Source of the DNA: Rhodospirillales bacterium
GTDB taxonomy: Bacteria; Pseudomonadota; Alphaproteobacteria; Rhodospirillales; Casp-alpha2
NCBI GenBank assembly: GCA_021775095.1
Contig: JAJFII010000102.1
Coordinates: 1-64,000, forward strand
Length of the DNA: 64,000 bases
Reading direction: 5' to 3'
The position numbers were made by a program, and so were the translations under genes. A model generated the notes under the pieces. The model did no database searches. It was not told the origin of the DNA and worked only from the letters and a program-made list of their open reading frames with translations. Positions 44,981 to 53,981 of this stretch are shown here, piece after piece; within the stretch, counting starts at the first letter, position 1, and every line of letters begins with the position of its first letter.

Positions 44981-45319
44981 ATGGCTAATCAAACTTTACT
45001 TCCATCGATAACACAGATAGCCCTGGCGGCAGTTTTGACGGGCATCGCCACAACGGTTTATGCCGATGTCGGTGGACTCGATCACGATGGCGGACACTGG
45101 GGTTGGGGGCACATGATGTTTGGCTCGACGATGATGATATTCACCATAGGTTTAATTGTTTTTCTAGTTGTCCTTTTCGTTCGGAGCGGTCGCGACAAAT
45201 CCGGTGGCGGTAAAGAAGGTTCATCGGCGCTCGAGGTCCTTCGCCAACAATATGCGCGCGGCGAAATTGACCATAACCAGTTCGAGGAACGACGCTCTGT
45301 TCTATCTTCTGACGTTTGA
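44981..45319 (+). CDS. SHOCT domain membrane protein
   Basis: 112 residues. The first 30 residues look like a signal or anchor. HDGGHWGWGHMMFGSTMMIFTIGLI includes a His/Met patch and the second membrane segment, and the C-terminal SHOCT motif is ALEVLRQQYARGEIDHNQFEERR. SHOCT tails are short helical hairpins often found in metal-stress operons; the function is unknown. GAAAGGAA lies seven bases before the ATG. It precedes the ATPase gene by 62 bases. Confidence 0.85.
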   Translation: MANQTLLPSITQIALAAVLTGIATTVYADVGGLDHDGGHWGWGHMMFGSTMMIFTIGLIVFLVVLFVRSGRDKSGGGKEGSSALEVLRQQYARGEIDHNQFEERRSVLSSDV

Positions 45320-45381
45320 ATTGAGCCAGGATTAAAATTTTTGCCCAGACTTAGGTAAACCCTGTTACACGGAGTCCCGTT

Positions 45382-47721
45382 ATGAAAAATCATCATCACT
45401 CACAAAGTGATACGACGCCTACTACCATTACGGATCCGGTTTGCGGAATGACGGTAACTTTGGGTGAAGCCAAACCGAACCTGTCCTATGACGGGGTCAC
45501 CTACCACTTTTGTTCGCAGCGATGCCATGACAAATTTGAGGCTGACCCGGATCACTATTTAGCGCCCACCGACAGGTCCATTAGAGAGAACATGCCGGCA
45601 GGAACAAAGTACACCTGTCCAATGCATCCCGAGATTATACGCGATCAATTTGGCGACTGCCCAAAATGTGGCATGGCACTTGAACCGATGGGCGTTCCGG
45701 CTGCGGATGAAGGACCAAATCCCGAACTCGTCGATTTCAAACGGCGGTTTTGGGTCGGTGCGACGCTTACCGTACCTCTTCTTGTCCTCAGTATGGGCCC
45801 CCTTGTCGGGCTCGGCATGGTTCGGGACTTTTTCGGTGAACAAATAACAATCTGGTTAGAGGCCATCCTCGGTACACCGGTCATTTTGTGGGTTGGTTGG
45901 CCGTTTCTTGTGCGCGGCGTTAAGTCGGTGATCAATCGCAGTCTGAATATGTTCACACTCATTGGTATGGGTGTTGGTGCGGCCTTTATATTCAGTGCTG
46001 TCGCGGTAATTGCACCAGGTATTTTTCCGCAAGGATTTAGAGATGGCGAAGGCAATGTTGGTGTTTATTTCGAGGCCGGTGCGGTCATTGTCGTTCTTGT
46101 CATGCTTGGTCAATTAATGGAGCTTGGGGCGCGGGAGCGCACAGGTTCGGCAATTCGGGCGCTTTTGGATCTCGCGGCCAAAACTGCGCGGGTGGTAAGA
46201 AGTGATGGCAGTGAAGAAGAGATTCCGCTCGACGATGTGTTGGTTGGTGACCGCGTTCGGGTGCGACCCGGAGATAAAGTTCCGGTCGATGGTTTGGTCG
46301 TGGATGGCAGGTCATCCATCGATGAATCGATGATTTCTGGAGAACCGGTTCCTGTCGAAAAAGTAAAAGGAGACACGGTAACTGGCGCAACAATTAATGG
46401 TACGGGCAGCCTTATAATCGAAGCCGGCCGTGTCGGCAGCGATACGATGTTAAGCCAAATTGTAGAAATGGTTGCAAATGCCCAACGAAGCCGTGCACCC
46501 ATACAAAAATTGGCGGACGCCGTTGCCGGGACATTTGTGCCTGCGGTAATTGGTGTTGCCGTGATTGCCTTTATTGCCTGGTCCGTATGGGGCCCGTCTC
46601 CGGCTCTCGCCTACGGGTTGGTGTCGGCCGTTGCGGTCCTGATTATCGCTTGCCCCTGTGCCCTTGGCCTTGCGACACCCATGTCAATTATGACGGCAAC
46701 GGGTCGCGGCGCGCAGGCGGGTGTGTTGATCAAAAATGCCGAGGCCCTGGAACGATTTGCGAAAGTCGACACTTTGATCGTTGATAAAACGGGCACACTA
46801 ACGATGGGCAAACCCAAATTGGTGGCGGTCATTCCTGAAGCTGGACACGATGAAAATGAGGTTCTTCGCCTGGCCGCCAGTTTAGAACGTGGATCAGAAC
46901 ACCCTTTAGCGGAAGCGATCGTTACGGCCGCTGAAGACCGTGGAATCGCGCTTTCAAATGCAAAGGACTTCGAAGCGGTCACCGGCAAAGGCGTTAAGGG
47001 AAACGTCGACGGCAAATCCGTGGCACTTGGCAATATCAAACTAATGAGTGAATTGGGCAGTGTCAGTGATCGGTTTGTCAAAACGGCGAACCTCAGACGT
47101 GATTTGGGTGAAACGGTGATGTTTGTCACCATACATTCAGAAATCGTTGGCCTCATCTGCGTTGCTGACCCGGTCAAAGAAACAACTGCAGAAGCGATAA
47201 AAGCGCTGCATGCAGAAGGGTTCAGGATCGTCATGGCGACGGGCGACAATGAACGCACGGCACAATCGGTCGCTGCAAAACTTGGTATTGACGAAATTCG
47301 AGCTGACGTATTGCCCGAAGACAAAGCCAAAATAGTCAAAGACTTTCAGGACCAAGGCAGGAAGGTCGCAATGGCGGGTGATGGCGTCAATGATGCACCG
47401 GCCCTGGCCCAGGCAGACGTCGGAATAGCAATGGGTACCGGGGCCGACGTGGCAATTGAAAGTGCCGGGATCACGCTGATTAGAGGTGATTTAAACGGAA
47501 TTGTTCGGGCGCGAAAACTCGCTGACGCGACAATGCGCAATATCAAACAAAACCTGTTTTTCGCGCTTGTATACAACGCGGCGGGAGTACCCGTGGCTGC
47601 AGGAGTTCTTTACCCGTTTTTTGGCATCCTCATTTCACCAATGTTTGCTGCGGCTGCCATGAGTTTTTCATCGGTTTCCGTGATCGCCAATGCGTTGCGA
47701 CTCAGATCTATCAAAATATAG
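45382..47721 (+). CDS. Copper-exporting P1B-type ATPase with YHS domain
   Basis: 779 residues. The N-terminus has a YHS domain ([27 protein letters not shown]) and a heavy-metal-binding domain ([23 protein letters not shown]) instead of HMA repeats. The core is intact: the CPC membrane motif [11 protein letters not shown], phosphorylation site [13 protein letters not shown] locus [20 protein letters not shown], and the late helices with YN and MSFSS typical of Cu(I) exporters. It moves copper from the cytoplasm to the periplasm, where CopA can oxidise it. The YHS variant is often linked to periplasmic copper partners. Confidence 0.96.
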   Translation: MKNHHHSQSDTTPTTITDPVCGMTVTLGEAKPNLSYDGVTYHFCSQRCHDKFEADPDHYLAPTDRSIRENMPAGTKYTCPMHPEIIRDQFGDCPKCGMALEPMGVPAADEGPNPELVDFKRRFWVGATLTVPLLVLSMGPLVGLGMVRDFFGEQITIWLEAILGTPVILWVGWPFLVRGVKSVINRSLNMFTLIGMGVGAAFIFSAVAVIAPGIFPQGFRDGEGNVGVYFEAGAVIVVLVMLGQLMELGARERTGSAIRALLDLAAKTARVVRSDGSEEEIPLDDVLVGDRVRVRPGDKVPVDGLVVDGRSSIDESMISGEPVPVEKVKGDTVTGATINGTGSLIIEAGRVGSDTMLSQIVEMVANAQRSRAPIQKLADAVAGTFVPAVIGVAVIAFIAWSVWGPSPALAYGLVSAVAVLIIACPCALGLATPMSIMTATGRGAQAGVLIKNAEALERFAKVDTLIVDKTGTLTMGKPKLVAVIPEAGHDENEVLRLAASLERGSEHPLAEAIVTAAEDRGIALSNAKDFEAVTGKGVKGNVDGKSVALGNIKLMSELGSVSDRFVKTANLRRDLGETVMFVTIHSEIVGLICVADPVKETTAEAIKALHAEGFRIVMATGDNERTAQSVAAKLGIDEIRADVLPEDKAKIVKDFQDQGRKVAMAGDGVNDAPALAQADVGIAMGTGADVAIESAGITLIRGDLNGIVRARKLADATMRNIKQNLFFALVYNAAGVPVAAGVLYPFFGILISPMFAAAAMSFSSVSVIANALRLRSIKI

Positions 47722-47826
47722 ATAAAGCCAATGAGCCGCACAGATCGTCAGGTACAAATCCAGCCCCAGACACCGTTGTCTCGGCCGCCAAATGTCGCCG
47801 GTCATACCCGGAGCGAAGGATAATCA

Positions 47827-48000
47827 ATGTTGGACGTCTCCGGCATCAGCCCGGCTCACAGCACCCTTTATCTGGTTTCCCCCGAACCGGGTCACTCCTC
47901 GTCGGTATTAACCAGCAAAGGCGATGGAATGATCCATCACAAAACGATCACGCCGGACGGTCGTGCACTCCTGACAATCACAAAATTAAAACCAAATTAG
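47827..48000 (+). CDS. Small ORF, 57 codons, possible protein
   Basis: ATG at 47827 has AAGGA seven bases upstream, and the frame runs to TAG at 47998-48000, nine bases before the next gene. The product would be 57 residues, with HSTLYLVSPEPGHSSS and MIHHKTITPDGRALLTITK, and no membrane segment. No family was recognised. It fills the 287-base gap between the ATPase and cytochrome genes. Coding status is uncertain. Confidence 0.35.
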   Translation: MLDVSGISPAHSTLYLVSPEPGHSSSVLTSKGDGMIHHKTITPDGRALLTITKLKPN

Positions 48001-48008
48001 GAACCTCT

Positions 48009-48440
48009 ATGAGTCTCAAAGAAAAGATCCCGATGATTGCCGTATCGACCGTTTTGCTGGGTGGTGTCGCCGTAATCGTATCCAACGCCTTATCCGGTCC
48101 AAAAAGCGGATTACCAATTGAAGTAGAAGTCCCCATATTGTCGCCTGAGGCAAAGTTGGGCGAGGCTGTATTTTCGGAAAACTGTTTGGTCTGTCACGGG
48201 CTAAATGCCGCAGGCAGTGATCACGGACCGCCATTGGTATATAATACTTACAATCCCGGCCATCATGCGGATGGTGCCTTCTATATGGCCGCGCGGTCGG
48301 GCGTCCGTCAGCATCACTGGAAATTTGGAAACATGCCGGCACAACCAAACGTTACGCCGACTGACGTCAAAAAGATCGTGACCTATGTCCGAGAACTGCA
48401 ACGAGCCAATGGGATATTCTACAAACCCCATAACATGTAG
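48009..48440 (+). CDS. Membrane-anchored mono-heme cytochrome c (HHW-FG-MP type)
   Basis: 143 residues. An uncleaved-looking N-terminal helix (IAVSTVLLGGVAVIVSNAL) anchors a single heme domain with CLVCHGLNAAGSDHGPPL and distal ligand region HHWKFGNMPAQPNVT (Met as likely axial ligand). The C-terminal helix VKKIVTYVRELQRANGIF is shared almost exactly with the cytochrome at 51728. It is downstream of the copper ATPase, suggesting a link between metal handling and electron flow. Its TAG stop is formed by the palindromic repeat at 48438. Confidence 0.88.
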   Translation: MSLKEKIPMIAVSTVLLGGVAVIVSNALSGPKSGLPIEVEVPILSPEAKLGEAVFSENCLVCHGLNAAGSDHGPPLVYNTYNPGHHADGAFYMAARSGVRQHHWKFGNMPAQPNVTPTDVKKIVTYVRELQRANGIFYKPHNM

Positions 48441-48453
48441 GGTCCTGACCCTA
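48438..48453. repeat. TAGGGTCCTGACCCTA palindrome supplying a stop codon
   Basis: A 16-base near-palindrome whose first three bases are the TAG stop of the cytochrome gene. It is the same element as at 25812-25827 and the ends of 55017-55285. The 255 bases up to the next gene show no other feature. Confidence 0.6.
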
Positions 48454-48695
48454 AATATGCAGAGTATGGAAATGAATGTTAACAAACTCAGTCAAGCCGG
48501 GGCCGCAGGGGGGTATATTACAAAAACCGACAACCAGGTCCATGTTGCGCCTGAAGGGCGCTTTTATGAATAGAGGAGGGCGAGCCAATCCTAACGCATA
48601 TCAAAAATTTAGAAATATTTCGTCGTATTGCCTGCCAAGCACCAGGCGGGCATGCGCTGAACTGTAATCTGGGAATCATGAAAAGGAGAAAGACC

Positions 48696-49274
48696 ATGCA
48701 TCCGCGACACGCTCAAATGAAGGCCGCTATTATTGCTTATATGGTCGGTTTTTCGGCCGCACTGTTGCTACCCGATCCGTCGTACGCCAGCCACTTTGCG
48801 CCGGAGGCAAACCGGGCCACCCGTTTGGCATTCCCAATGATGAACGCTGAGATTGGAAAACGAACGTTTGTTGAAAAGGGTTGCATCGCCTGTCACGCGG
48901 TCAACGGCGTTGGCGGTCATGACGCGCCAGCGATGGATGCGCACAAAAAAATGGAGTATGTAAACCCCTTTGATTTCGCTGCCAAGATGTGGAACCACGC
49001 GCCAGGAATGATTGCCGCGCAGGAAGAAGCATTTGATGAGCAAGTCAATCTCACCGGCGATGACTTGGCAAATATTATTGCTTTTGTCCACGATGATAAG
49101 GCTCAACATACGTTTAGTGAAAAAGATTTGACCGCCAAGGCCCGAAAGATGATGGATCACAGTCATGGAGGTTCGGCTCCGGTGAAAGCGCATGCTGAAG
49201 AAGTCGGTCATGGCCATGGCATGCCAGAGAAAGCGCACGGCCACGCACCGGGCACACCGAAGCACGCAGACTGA
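48696..49274 (+). CDS. c-type cytochrome with His-rich tail
   Basis: About 192 residues. An ATG 18 bases upstream is in frame, but AAGGAG lies seven bases before ATG 48696. A signal peptide ends near SYASH. One heme site CIACHAVNGVGGHDAPAMD is visible, and MWNHAPGM probably provides the sixth ligand. The last 45 residues are unusually His/Gly/Pro-rich (MMDHSHGG, GHGHGMPEKAHGHAPG), which could bind metal ions. It is periplasmic. Its position between the anchored cytochrome and a flippase-like gene does not define its electron partners. Confidence 0.85.
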   Translation: MHPRHAQMKAAIIAYMVGFSAALLLPDPSYASHFAPEANRATRLAFPMMNAEIGKRTFVEKGCIACHAVNGVGGHDAPAMDAHKKMEYVNPFDFAAKMWNHAPGMIAAQEEAFDEQVNLTGDDLANIIAFVHDDKAQHTFSEKDLTAKARKMMDHSHGGSAPVKAHAEEVGHGHGMPEKAHGHAPGTPKHAD

Positions 49275-49327
49275 TGAGCGGACTCCTCTTCGCGTTTGTT
49301 GCGTGGATCGAGAGCAAATAAATAAAA

Positions 49328-50350
49328 ATGGATAATTCGCACCGCAGGGCGCTTGCGACACTTTGGACCCTATTGGCGGCTGGGTTCGCGTTAGGCGTCC
49401 TGGTTTATACATTCCGGGGTTTGGAGATAGACGCATTATTCGATGTTGTCGATGGTTCTGATTTGTTCTGGGTTTCGGTTCTGATTTTGGTTATGCCAAC
49501 CGAACAATGGGTACGGGGTTGGAAATGGCGTCAAATTCTCTTTGATATTCACCCGGTCAATACCATCGTGCTTTTTGGTGCCGTCATGGCGGGATACTTC
49601 GCCAATATGGTTGTTCCTGTTGGCGTCAGCCCGTTTGTTCGCGCTTGGGTGGTTGCCAGGAAAAACGCCCTAAAGATATCAACGGTCTTACTGACGACGG
49701 CAATTGAACGCTTTGTCGACGGCATTGTGTTCGCCCTGATCGTTGGGGCCCTGGTATTCTTTTATGTGCCGCCCGCGATTGAAGGCAATTTACGCGTTGG
49801 TCTGACCGTGGCGGGTGCAGGGAGTTTCATCATTTTTACCGGGTTAATGGCGATTTCCTTTTACCTCAAAACAAACTTGAAACGCCAAAATTCCCGCTTC
49901 GCTCAACTGTCTATCAAATTGGAAAAGCGATTTTCCAAACACCTTGGTGGAATGGTAGATGGCATTGCACAGGGTATTACCTGGCCTTCTGCACCGATAC
50001 GAGGAATTGGTGTGGTTTCCGCAAGCTTCCTGATGAAGGCCATATCAGCAACGCATTTTTTGTGGGCAGGATTAGCCTTCGGAATCACGCTGGCACCACT
50101 GGACTACGTGTTCATCATGGTTTTCTCGGGATTTACCATGATCATGACCCGGTTTGTCCGGATCCCCGGTGGAGGCGTAATTGGCTCTGCATTTGCACTG
50201 AAGCTGCTCGAGATTCCTGGTGAGGAAGCTTTGCTTATGGTCGCACTGGTGCATGCGGTTTCCATTGCAACCACAGTCTTATTCGGAGCTCCTGTATTGT
50301 GGTATAGCGGCCTAAAACTGTCATCTCTAAAAAACAAACAAGCTGGTTAG
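49328..50350 (+). CDS. Flippase-like (UPF0104/AglD-type) membrane protein
   Basis: 340 residues with about eight membrane segments. RGWKWRQIL near residue 65, GYFANMVVPVGVSPFVRAWVVARK near 95-118, TAIERFVDGIVFALI and RIPGGGVIGSAFALKLL are characteristic of the LPG synthase TM-domain/UPF0104 family. Members without the soluble synthase domain, as here, are thought to flip or scramble lipids or isoprenoid-linked sugars. A copper role is not known. It is transcribed with the cytochrome genes but has a 53-base gap before it. Confidence 0.85.
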   Translation: MDNSHRRALATLWTLLAAGFALGVLVYTFRGLEIDALFDVVDGSDLFWVSVLILVMPTEQWVRGWKWRQILFDIHPVNTIVLFGAVMAGYFANMVVPVGVSPFVRAWVVARKNALKISTVLLTTAIERFVDGIVFALIVGALVFFYVPPAIEGNLRVGLTVAGAGSFIIFTGLMAISFYLKTNLKRQNSRFAQLSIKLEKRFSKHLGGMVDGIAQGITWPSAPIRGIGVVSASFLMKAISATHFLWAGLAFGITLAPLDYVFIMVFSGFTMIMTRFVRIPGGGVIGSAFALKLLEIPGEEALLMVALVHAVSIATTVLFGAPVLWYSGLKLSSLKNKQAG

Positions 50351-50657
50351 GGCCTGCGTTTATCCCCATAGGTCCCGTTCAGACGGCATTTAGTCGAGGC
50401 AAATGTGTCTAAATGTTACAGTCGCCACCGGCGACATATTTTGGCACGATTTCCCTTTCGTCCGACAAACTTATGTAACCTTCATCCGTTGAAATACCTA
50501 AATCAAATGATGTAATGAAATAGCGCTCTCTCTAAAAACCGGCGTGATTGGCATTACAATATCTGCGGTCCGTCTCACGCTCCCAATTGAAATGAAGGAA
50601 GAGTGTTTTGTCAATCGCATCGGTTAAAAAGTCAAATAGAAGATCGGAAATTGACGA
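50351..50657. other. 307-base gap, no gene seen
   Basis: The stretch holds one hairpin (50421-50435, listed separately) and no frame with a convincing start. AT-rich. The promoter for the following small-protein genes is probably here, but no clear -35/-10 pair could be chosen. Confidence 0.4.
50421..50435. terminator. GTCGCC-ACC-GGCGAC hairpin after flippase-like gene
   Basis: A perfect 6-bp GC-rich stem with a three-base loop followed by ATATTTT, about 70 bases after the stop codon. Fits a modest intrinsic terminator. Confidence 0.5.
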
Positions 50658-50948
50658 ATGGATACGATAAAAAATAAGTTGTCAAACCTGGCCAGACCCC
50701 ACAATCTGATGATGGCCGCCTGTTGCGTTGCCATGGCGGGTGGATTTTTCATTTTCGCTGGCAGCGCGGTTCAATCGAGCCTGTTCAACCTTGCTTTGCC
50801 TTTGGCAGCATGCGTGGGAATGCACTTCGTAATGCACAAAATGACTGGTAAAAAGTGCCACGTTACGGAAGAAAAAAAGCCACAGCCAGGACGAAGCCCC
50901 TTACCGGATACGGGGCCTGTAAAATCCCTGGCCGAATCTAGTCACTAG
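50658..50948 (+). CDS. Small membrane protein, DUF2933-like
   Basis: 96 residues. Two hydrophobic segments (LMMAACCVAMAGGFFIFAGSA and LFNLALPLAACVGMHFVMHKM) end in a Met/His/Cys patch (MHFVMHKMTGKKCH). This layout resembles DUF2933 proteins of copper and mercury islands, though similarity is weak. A polar C-terminal tail follows. It lies 12 bases before the thioredoxin-like gene and is probably in the same transcript. Confidence 0.55.
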   Translation: MDTIKNKLSNLARPHNLMMAACCVAMAGGFFIFAGSAVQSSLFNLALPLAACVGMHFVMHKMTGKKCHVTEEKKPQPGRSPLPDTGPVKSLAESSH

Positions 50949-50960
50949 GCGATTTATGCA

Positions 50961-51569
50961 ATGGACTTAGCCATGGCAAAAGAATTTCCAATGGCGGAGC
51001 CAACTGGGGTAATGCCGCCCGATGAAGGAGGCAAGTCCCGCTGGGTACTGCTTTTTTCCGTATTTGTATTTGCTCTCATTGCGATTTTTTTTGCCGTTGG
51101 GTTGACCCTTGGTCCAACAAGCCTGTCATCCGTTCTGATTGGAAAGTCTGCGCCTGAGTTTGATTTGCCACCCGTGGTCGGCAGGGACCTCGGTATGTCT
51201 GACAAGGATCTTTCAGGACAGGTCTCATTGGTTAATGTGTGGGCTTCATGGTGCACGGAGTGTCGCGCCGAACACCCTCTCTTAATGGACCTATCAAAGC
51301 AGGGGATCGTACCCATTCACGGCTTGAATTATAAGGACGTACTTGTAGATGCGGGTAAATGGTTGGATGAATTGGGTGATCCCTACAGCCGAACGGGAGC
51401 TGATCAAGACGGTCGGGTTGCCATTGACTGGGGCGTCTACGGTGTTCCTGAAACCTTCGTCGTATACAAAAAGGGTGAGATTGTATATAACCACATTGGC
51501 GCTTTATCCGCATCCACCTTCGATACCAAAATACAGCCAATTATCCGCAATCATATGGGTCGCCGATAA
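50961..51569 (+). CDS. CcmG/DsbE-type thiol-disulfide protein
   Basis: 202 residues; the ATGs at 50973 and 50991 are alternative starts. One N-terminal membrane anchor (VLLFSVFVFALIAIFFAVGL) is followed by a thioredoxin domain: GKSAPEFDLPPVVG, the active site WASWCTECRAEHP, GLNYKDV and VYGVPETFVVYKKGEI with the cis-Pro. This is the layout of CcmG/DsbE, which keeps apocytochrome cysteines reduced for heme attachment. The Thr-Glu between the cysteines differs from the usual Val-Pro or Pro-Thr. It probably serves the cytochromes of this cluster. Confidence 0.88.
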   Translation: MDLAMAKEFPMAEPTGVMPPDEGGKSRWVLLFSVFVFALIAIFFAVGLTLGPTSLSSVLIGKSAPEFDLPPVVGRDLGMSDKDLSGQVSLVNVWASWCTECRAEHPLLMDLSKQGIVPIHGLNYKDVLVDAGKWLDELGDPYSRTGADQDGRVAIDWGVYGVPETFVVYKKGEIVYNHIGALSASTFDTKIQPIIRNHMGRR

Positions 51570-51727
51570 ATCATGAGTTTGGCGAAAAGAAGATTCCATC
51601 ATGAATATTGACCCGCCAATGTCCGATGTTCCGGAAGCACTGCCCGCAATTTTGTTTTATATAAATCATCTTGACCTTCCAGTCGCTGAAGGTTCAATAC
51701 TCGTTTGGTCCAAGTTCGTTTTTCACA

Positions 51728-52147
51728 ATGAAAGTCCTGCACATGTTGACATCTCGTCTAACCCTCGTTGTAAAATCAATAATAATAGCGACGGCCATTG
51801 TCGGTTCGGGTCAAGCCCATGCTGCCAAGACTATTGAGCAAAAATCGATCATTCTTCCAAAATCCGATCCTGATATCAATTTGGGAAAAATGAATTACAA
51901 CGTGAAATGCGCGACCTGCCATGGAATTAACGCGGCGGGGTCAGCAAAAGGTCCGTCGTTTCTAAACCGCGTTTATCATCCAGGACACCACGGCGACGCG
52001 GCATTTATTAATGCACCCAAGCAGGGCGCAAAGGCGCACCACTGGACCTTTGGCGACATGCCGCCGGTTGAAGGAATTACGGACGGCCAAATTGCAAAAA
52101 TCATCACCTATATCCGCGCTCTGCAAAAAGCAAATGGCATATTCTGA
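51728..52147 (+). CDS. Mono-heme cytochrome c, paralogue of the 48009 gene
   Basis: About 139 residues from ATG 51728 (a longer frame starts at TTG 51671). A signal sequence ends near AHAAK. Heme site CATCHGINAAGSAKGPSF and HHWTFGDMPPVEGITD align with the cytochrome at 48009, as do GHHGDAAF and the C-terminal ITYIRALQKANGIF. It therefore appears to be a secreted version of the same family within the same island. The start lacks a clear ribosome site. Confidence 0.85.
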   Translation: MKVLHMLTSRLTLVVKSIIIATAIVGSGQAHAAKTIEQKSIILPKSDPDINLGKMNYNVKCATCHGINAAGSAKGPSFLNRVYHPGHHGDAAFINAPKQGAKAHHWTFGDMPPVEGITDGQIAKIITYIRALQKANGIF

Positions 52148-52248
52148 TTTTTCTCTCGATCCGCCAGTGATACACGGATTTGCTGGATAGGATCCCTGGT
52201 TTGCATGCAAGGCGGGGAATTCAGTTTATTTATTAACAACCGCACTTT

Positions 52249-52668
52249 TTAGAGAAACCTCTGATATAGAGGAAGCGCGTCCATTGTTGCGTCCGCCAGC
52301 AAATCTTCAGATGATAGATTGCCATCGCTATTTCTAATTGCGTCTGCGAGTGTATTCCGGATCAAACTGAGCTCTTCAATTTTCAGGTCTAGTTCTGCCA
52401 GGTGCTGCAGGGCGGTCTCCCTGATTTCCGAACATGTTTGAGAATTTCCCTCAGGCAGGTTCAACAGGTTTCGTACATCATCAAGGGAAAAACCCATCTT
52501 CCTCGCCCTTTTAATAAAGCCAAGCGCGTTGACATCATCCTGATCATAGGTTCGACAGGAATCCAATGGCCTGTTTGCTGTAGATATCAGGCCTACTTCT
52601 TCATAATGGCGAATGGTTTTTGCATGAATGCCGGTCTTCTTCGCCAAATCTCTTATATCCATCATCAA
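52249..52668 (-). CDS. MerR-family regulator, metal-sensor type with altered C-terminus
   Basis: 139 residues. The N-terminal winged helix is typical (IRDLAKKTGIHAKTIRHYEEVGLI, RTYDQDDVNALGFIKRARKMGFSLDDVRNLL). The dimer helix keeps a single Cys in SQTCSEIRETALQHL, at the position of the conserved Cys in ZntR/MerR-type sensors. The metal loop that normally carries the Cys pair near the C-terminus (CueR: C-x7-C) has none. Metal choice cannot be predicted, and it could respond to another signal. It is convergent with the cytochrome gene and upstream of nothing on its strand. Confidence 0.85.
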   Translation of the reverse strand: MMMDIRDLAKKTGIHAKTIRHYEEVGLISTANRPLDSCRTYDQDDVNALGFIKRARKMGFSLDDVRNLLNLPEGNSQTCSEIRETALQHLAELDLKIEELSLIRNTLADAIRNSDGNLSSEDLLADATMDALPLYQRFL

Positions 52669-52965
52669 TGTGTCCGCCAGCTTGAAGATAAAATAAAAAC
52701 AATAAGCGAAAGGTAAATAGGCGATTTAGTGAACGCACGGCGTCCTGTGACGGGAACGTTAAGGAATTATAACCAGAGCAACGCAATCAATGTAAAGGAT
52801 GCCGCCGCGCCATCGTAACCGGAGCTCAAGCTAAGTCCCGGTTCAAACAAATCAGTCAAAAGCCTTTTTTACAGGCGCAAGACCGTTCAATCGACAAGGG
52901 AAAGTCCTTTCTTACAGCGCTCAAATTTTTCCTTTGAAGCCGGTTCGACACCATAGAAACGATAT
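52669..52965. other. Intergenic region with candidate MerR operator
   Basis: A 297-base gap between merR-type and chaperone genes. It holds the dyad described at 52818-52842; otherwise no gene or terminator was recognised. Confidence 0.4.
52818..52842. promoter_or_regulatory. Candidate MerR-type dyad
   Basis: ACCGGAGCTCA and TGAGTCC-like arm, read as ACCGGGACTTA on the other strand, give an 8-of-11 matched inverted repeat with a three-base centre. The size suits a MerR-family operator, but it is about 150 bases upstream of the regulator's own start. Tentative. Confidence 0.3.
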
Positions 52966-53172
52966 TTACTTTACCTGAAAACCAGCCTTATTTACGAGTT
53001 CTGTAAGTCGAGAAGCGGACACCCGAGACGGATCAAAAAGCACCTCGGCCCGCTCGGTGTCAAAGGATACCGAGGCCTCGTTGACGCCAGGCTCTTTATC
53101 GAACAGTCGTGTTAAGCTGTCGGCACAGCCTTGGCATGACATCCCGTCGACTGAAATTTTAATGGTTTCCAT
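52966..53172 (-). CDS. HMA-domain copper chaperone (CopZ-like)
   Basis: 68 residues forming one HMA domain: ISVDGMSCQGCADSL carries the Cu-binding C-x2-C, followed by GVNEASVSFDTERAEVLFDP and LVNKAGFQVK. It carries Cu(I) in the cytoplasm, likely to the P-type ATPase of the island, which has no HMA repeats of its own. AAAGGAAAAAAT precedes the ATG. Eleven bases after the DsbA-like gene and in the same direction. Confidence 0.92.
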   Translation of the reverse strand: METIKISVDGMSCQGCADSLTRLFDKEPGVNEASVSFDTERAEVLFDPSRVSASRLTELVNKAGFQVK

Positions 53173-53183
53173 TATTTTTTCCT

Positions 53184-53981
53184 TTACCCTTTTTTCGATG
53201 CGCGCGCCTCAGCGACGAGTCGCTTCAGTACATCCAATCCAACAGCGCCTCTGATAATGTCGTTTCCAATGATAAATGCCGGAGTTCCATTAATCGCTAA
53301 GTCGCCTGCCAGATTTCGATTCAATTGCATAATCTCATTTAACTTGTCATTTTGGTCGACAATAGATTCGCTGAGTTTCTCAGGGTCGAGACCAACATTT
53401 GACGCAATTATTAAGACCAATTCTTCTGAAAGGCCGCCTTTTACTTCCATCAGTGCATCGTGAAATACCAGGTACTTTCCCTGCTCAATAGATGCAATGG
53501 CAGCTTTGGCGGCATAGGTTGAGGCCGGTCCAAGGATTGGAAATTCCTTGTAGACAAATTTGATATTTTGATCTTCTTGCAATAACTGGCGAACAACGGA
53601 ATGAACCCGTTTGCAATATCCACACTGGTAGTCAAAGAACTCGACGAGAGTCACATCGCCGTTGGGGTTTCCCCCAACAACGGAATTGGAGTCATTAAAT
53701 ATATTTTCGGATCTGTCATTAATTGCAACTTGCGCCCGGCGCTCTCTGTCCGCTTCCTTCTGCCTTTCCATATTCTCGACAGATTCCAGAATCACCTTGG
53801 GATTATCAAGTATGAATTGCCGAATAAGGTCTCTGATATTTGATTTTTGCTGGTCAGAAAAGGCGGGCTCGTCTTCCGCTGCTAACACTTGAGAAGAAAA
53901 AGGAGAAAATAGGAAAAGAGTTAAACATAAAAGGAACAGAAGGGGAGCGGTTCCTAATTTTTCTGTTTTCAAAAAGACCAT
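53184..53981 (-). CDS. DsbA-family thioredoxin (Com1/ScsC-like)
   Basis: About 265 residues starting at ATG 53981, AAGG upstream. A signal segment (LLFLLCLTLFLFSPF) is followed by a helical N-terminal extension (FILDNPKVILESVENMERQ) and the thioredoxin domain with FFDYQCGYCKRVHSV and INGTPAFIIGN (cis-Pro). The N-terminal helix resembles the trimerisation region of ScsC-type isomerases from copper-resistance clusters. It is probably periplasmic and mends disulfides damaged by copper, an inference from its neighbour CopZ and the island. Confidence 0.88.
   Translation of the reverse strand: MVFLKTEKLGTAPLLFLLCLTLFLFSPFSSQVLAAEDEPAFSDQQKSNIRDLIRQFILDNPKVILESVENMERQKEADRERRAQVAINDRSENIFNDSNSVVGGNPNGDVTLVEFFDYQCGYCKRVHSVVRQLLQEDQNIKFVYKEFPILGPASTYAAKAAIASIEQGKYLVFHDALMEVKGGLSEELVLIIASNVGLDPEKLSESIVDQNDKLNEIMQLNRNLAGDLAINGTPAFIIGNDIIRGAVGLDVLKRLVAEARASKKG

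Noticed and set aside
51601-51837. A 78-codon frame starting before the secreted cytochrome gene
   Set aside because: It runs over the signal-peptide region of the cytochrome in another frame and shows no family features.
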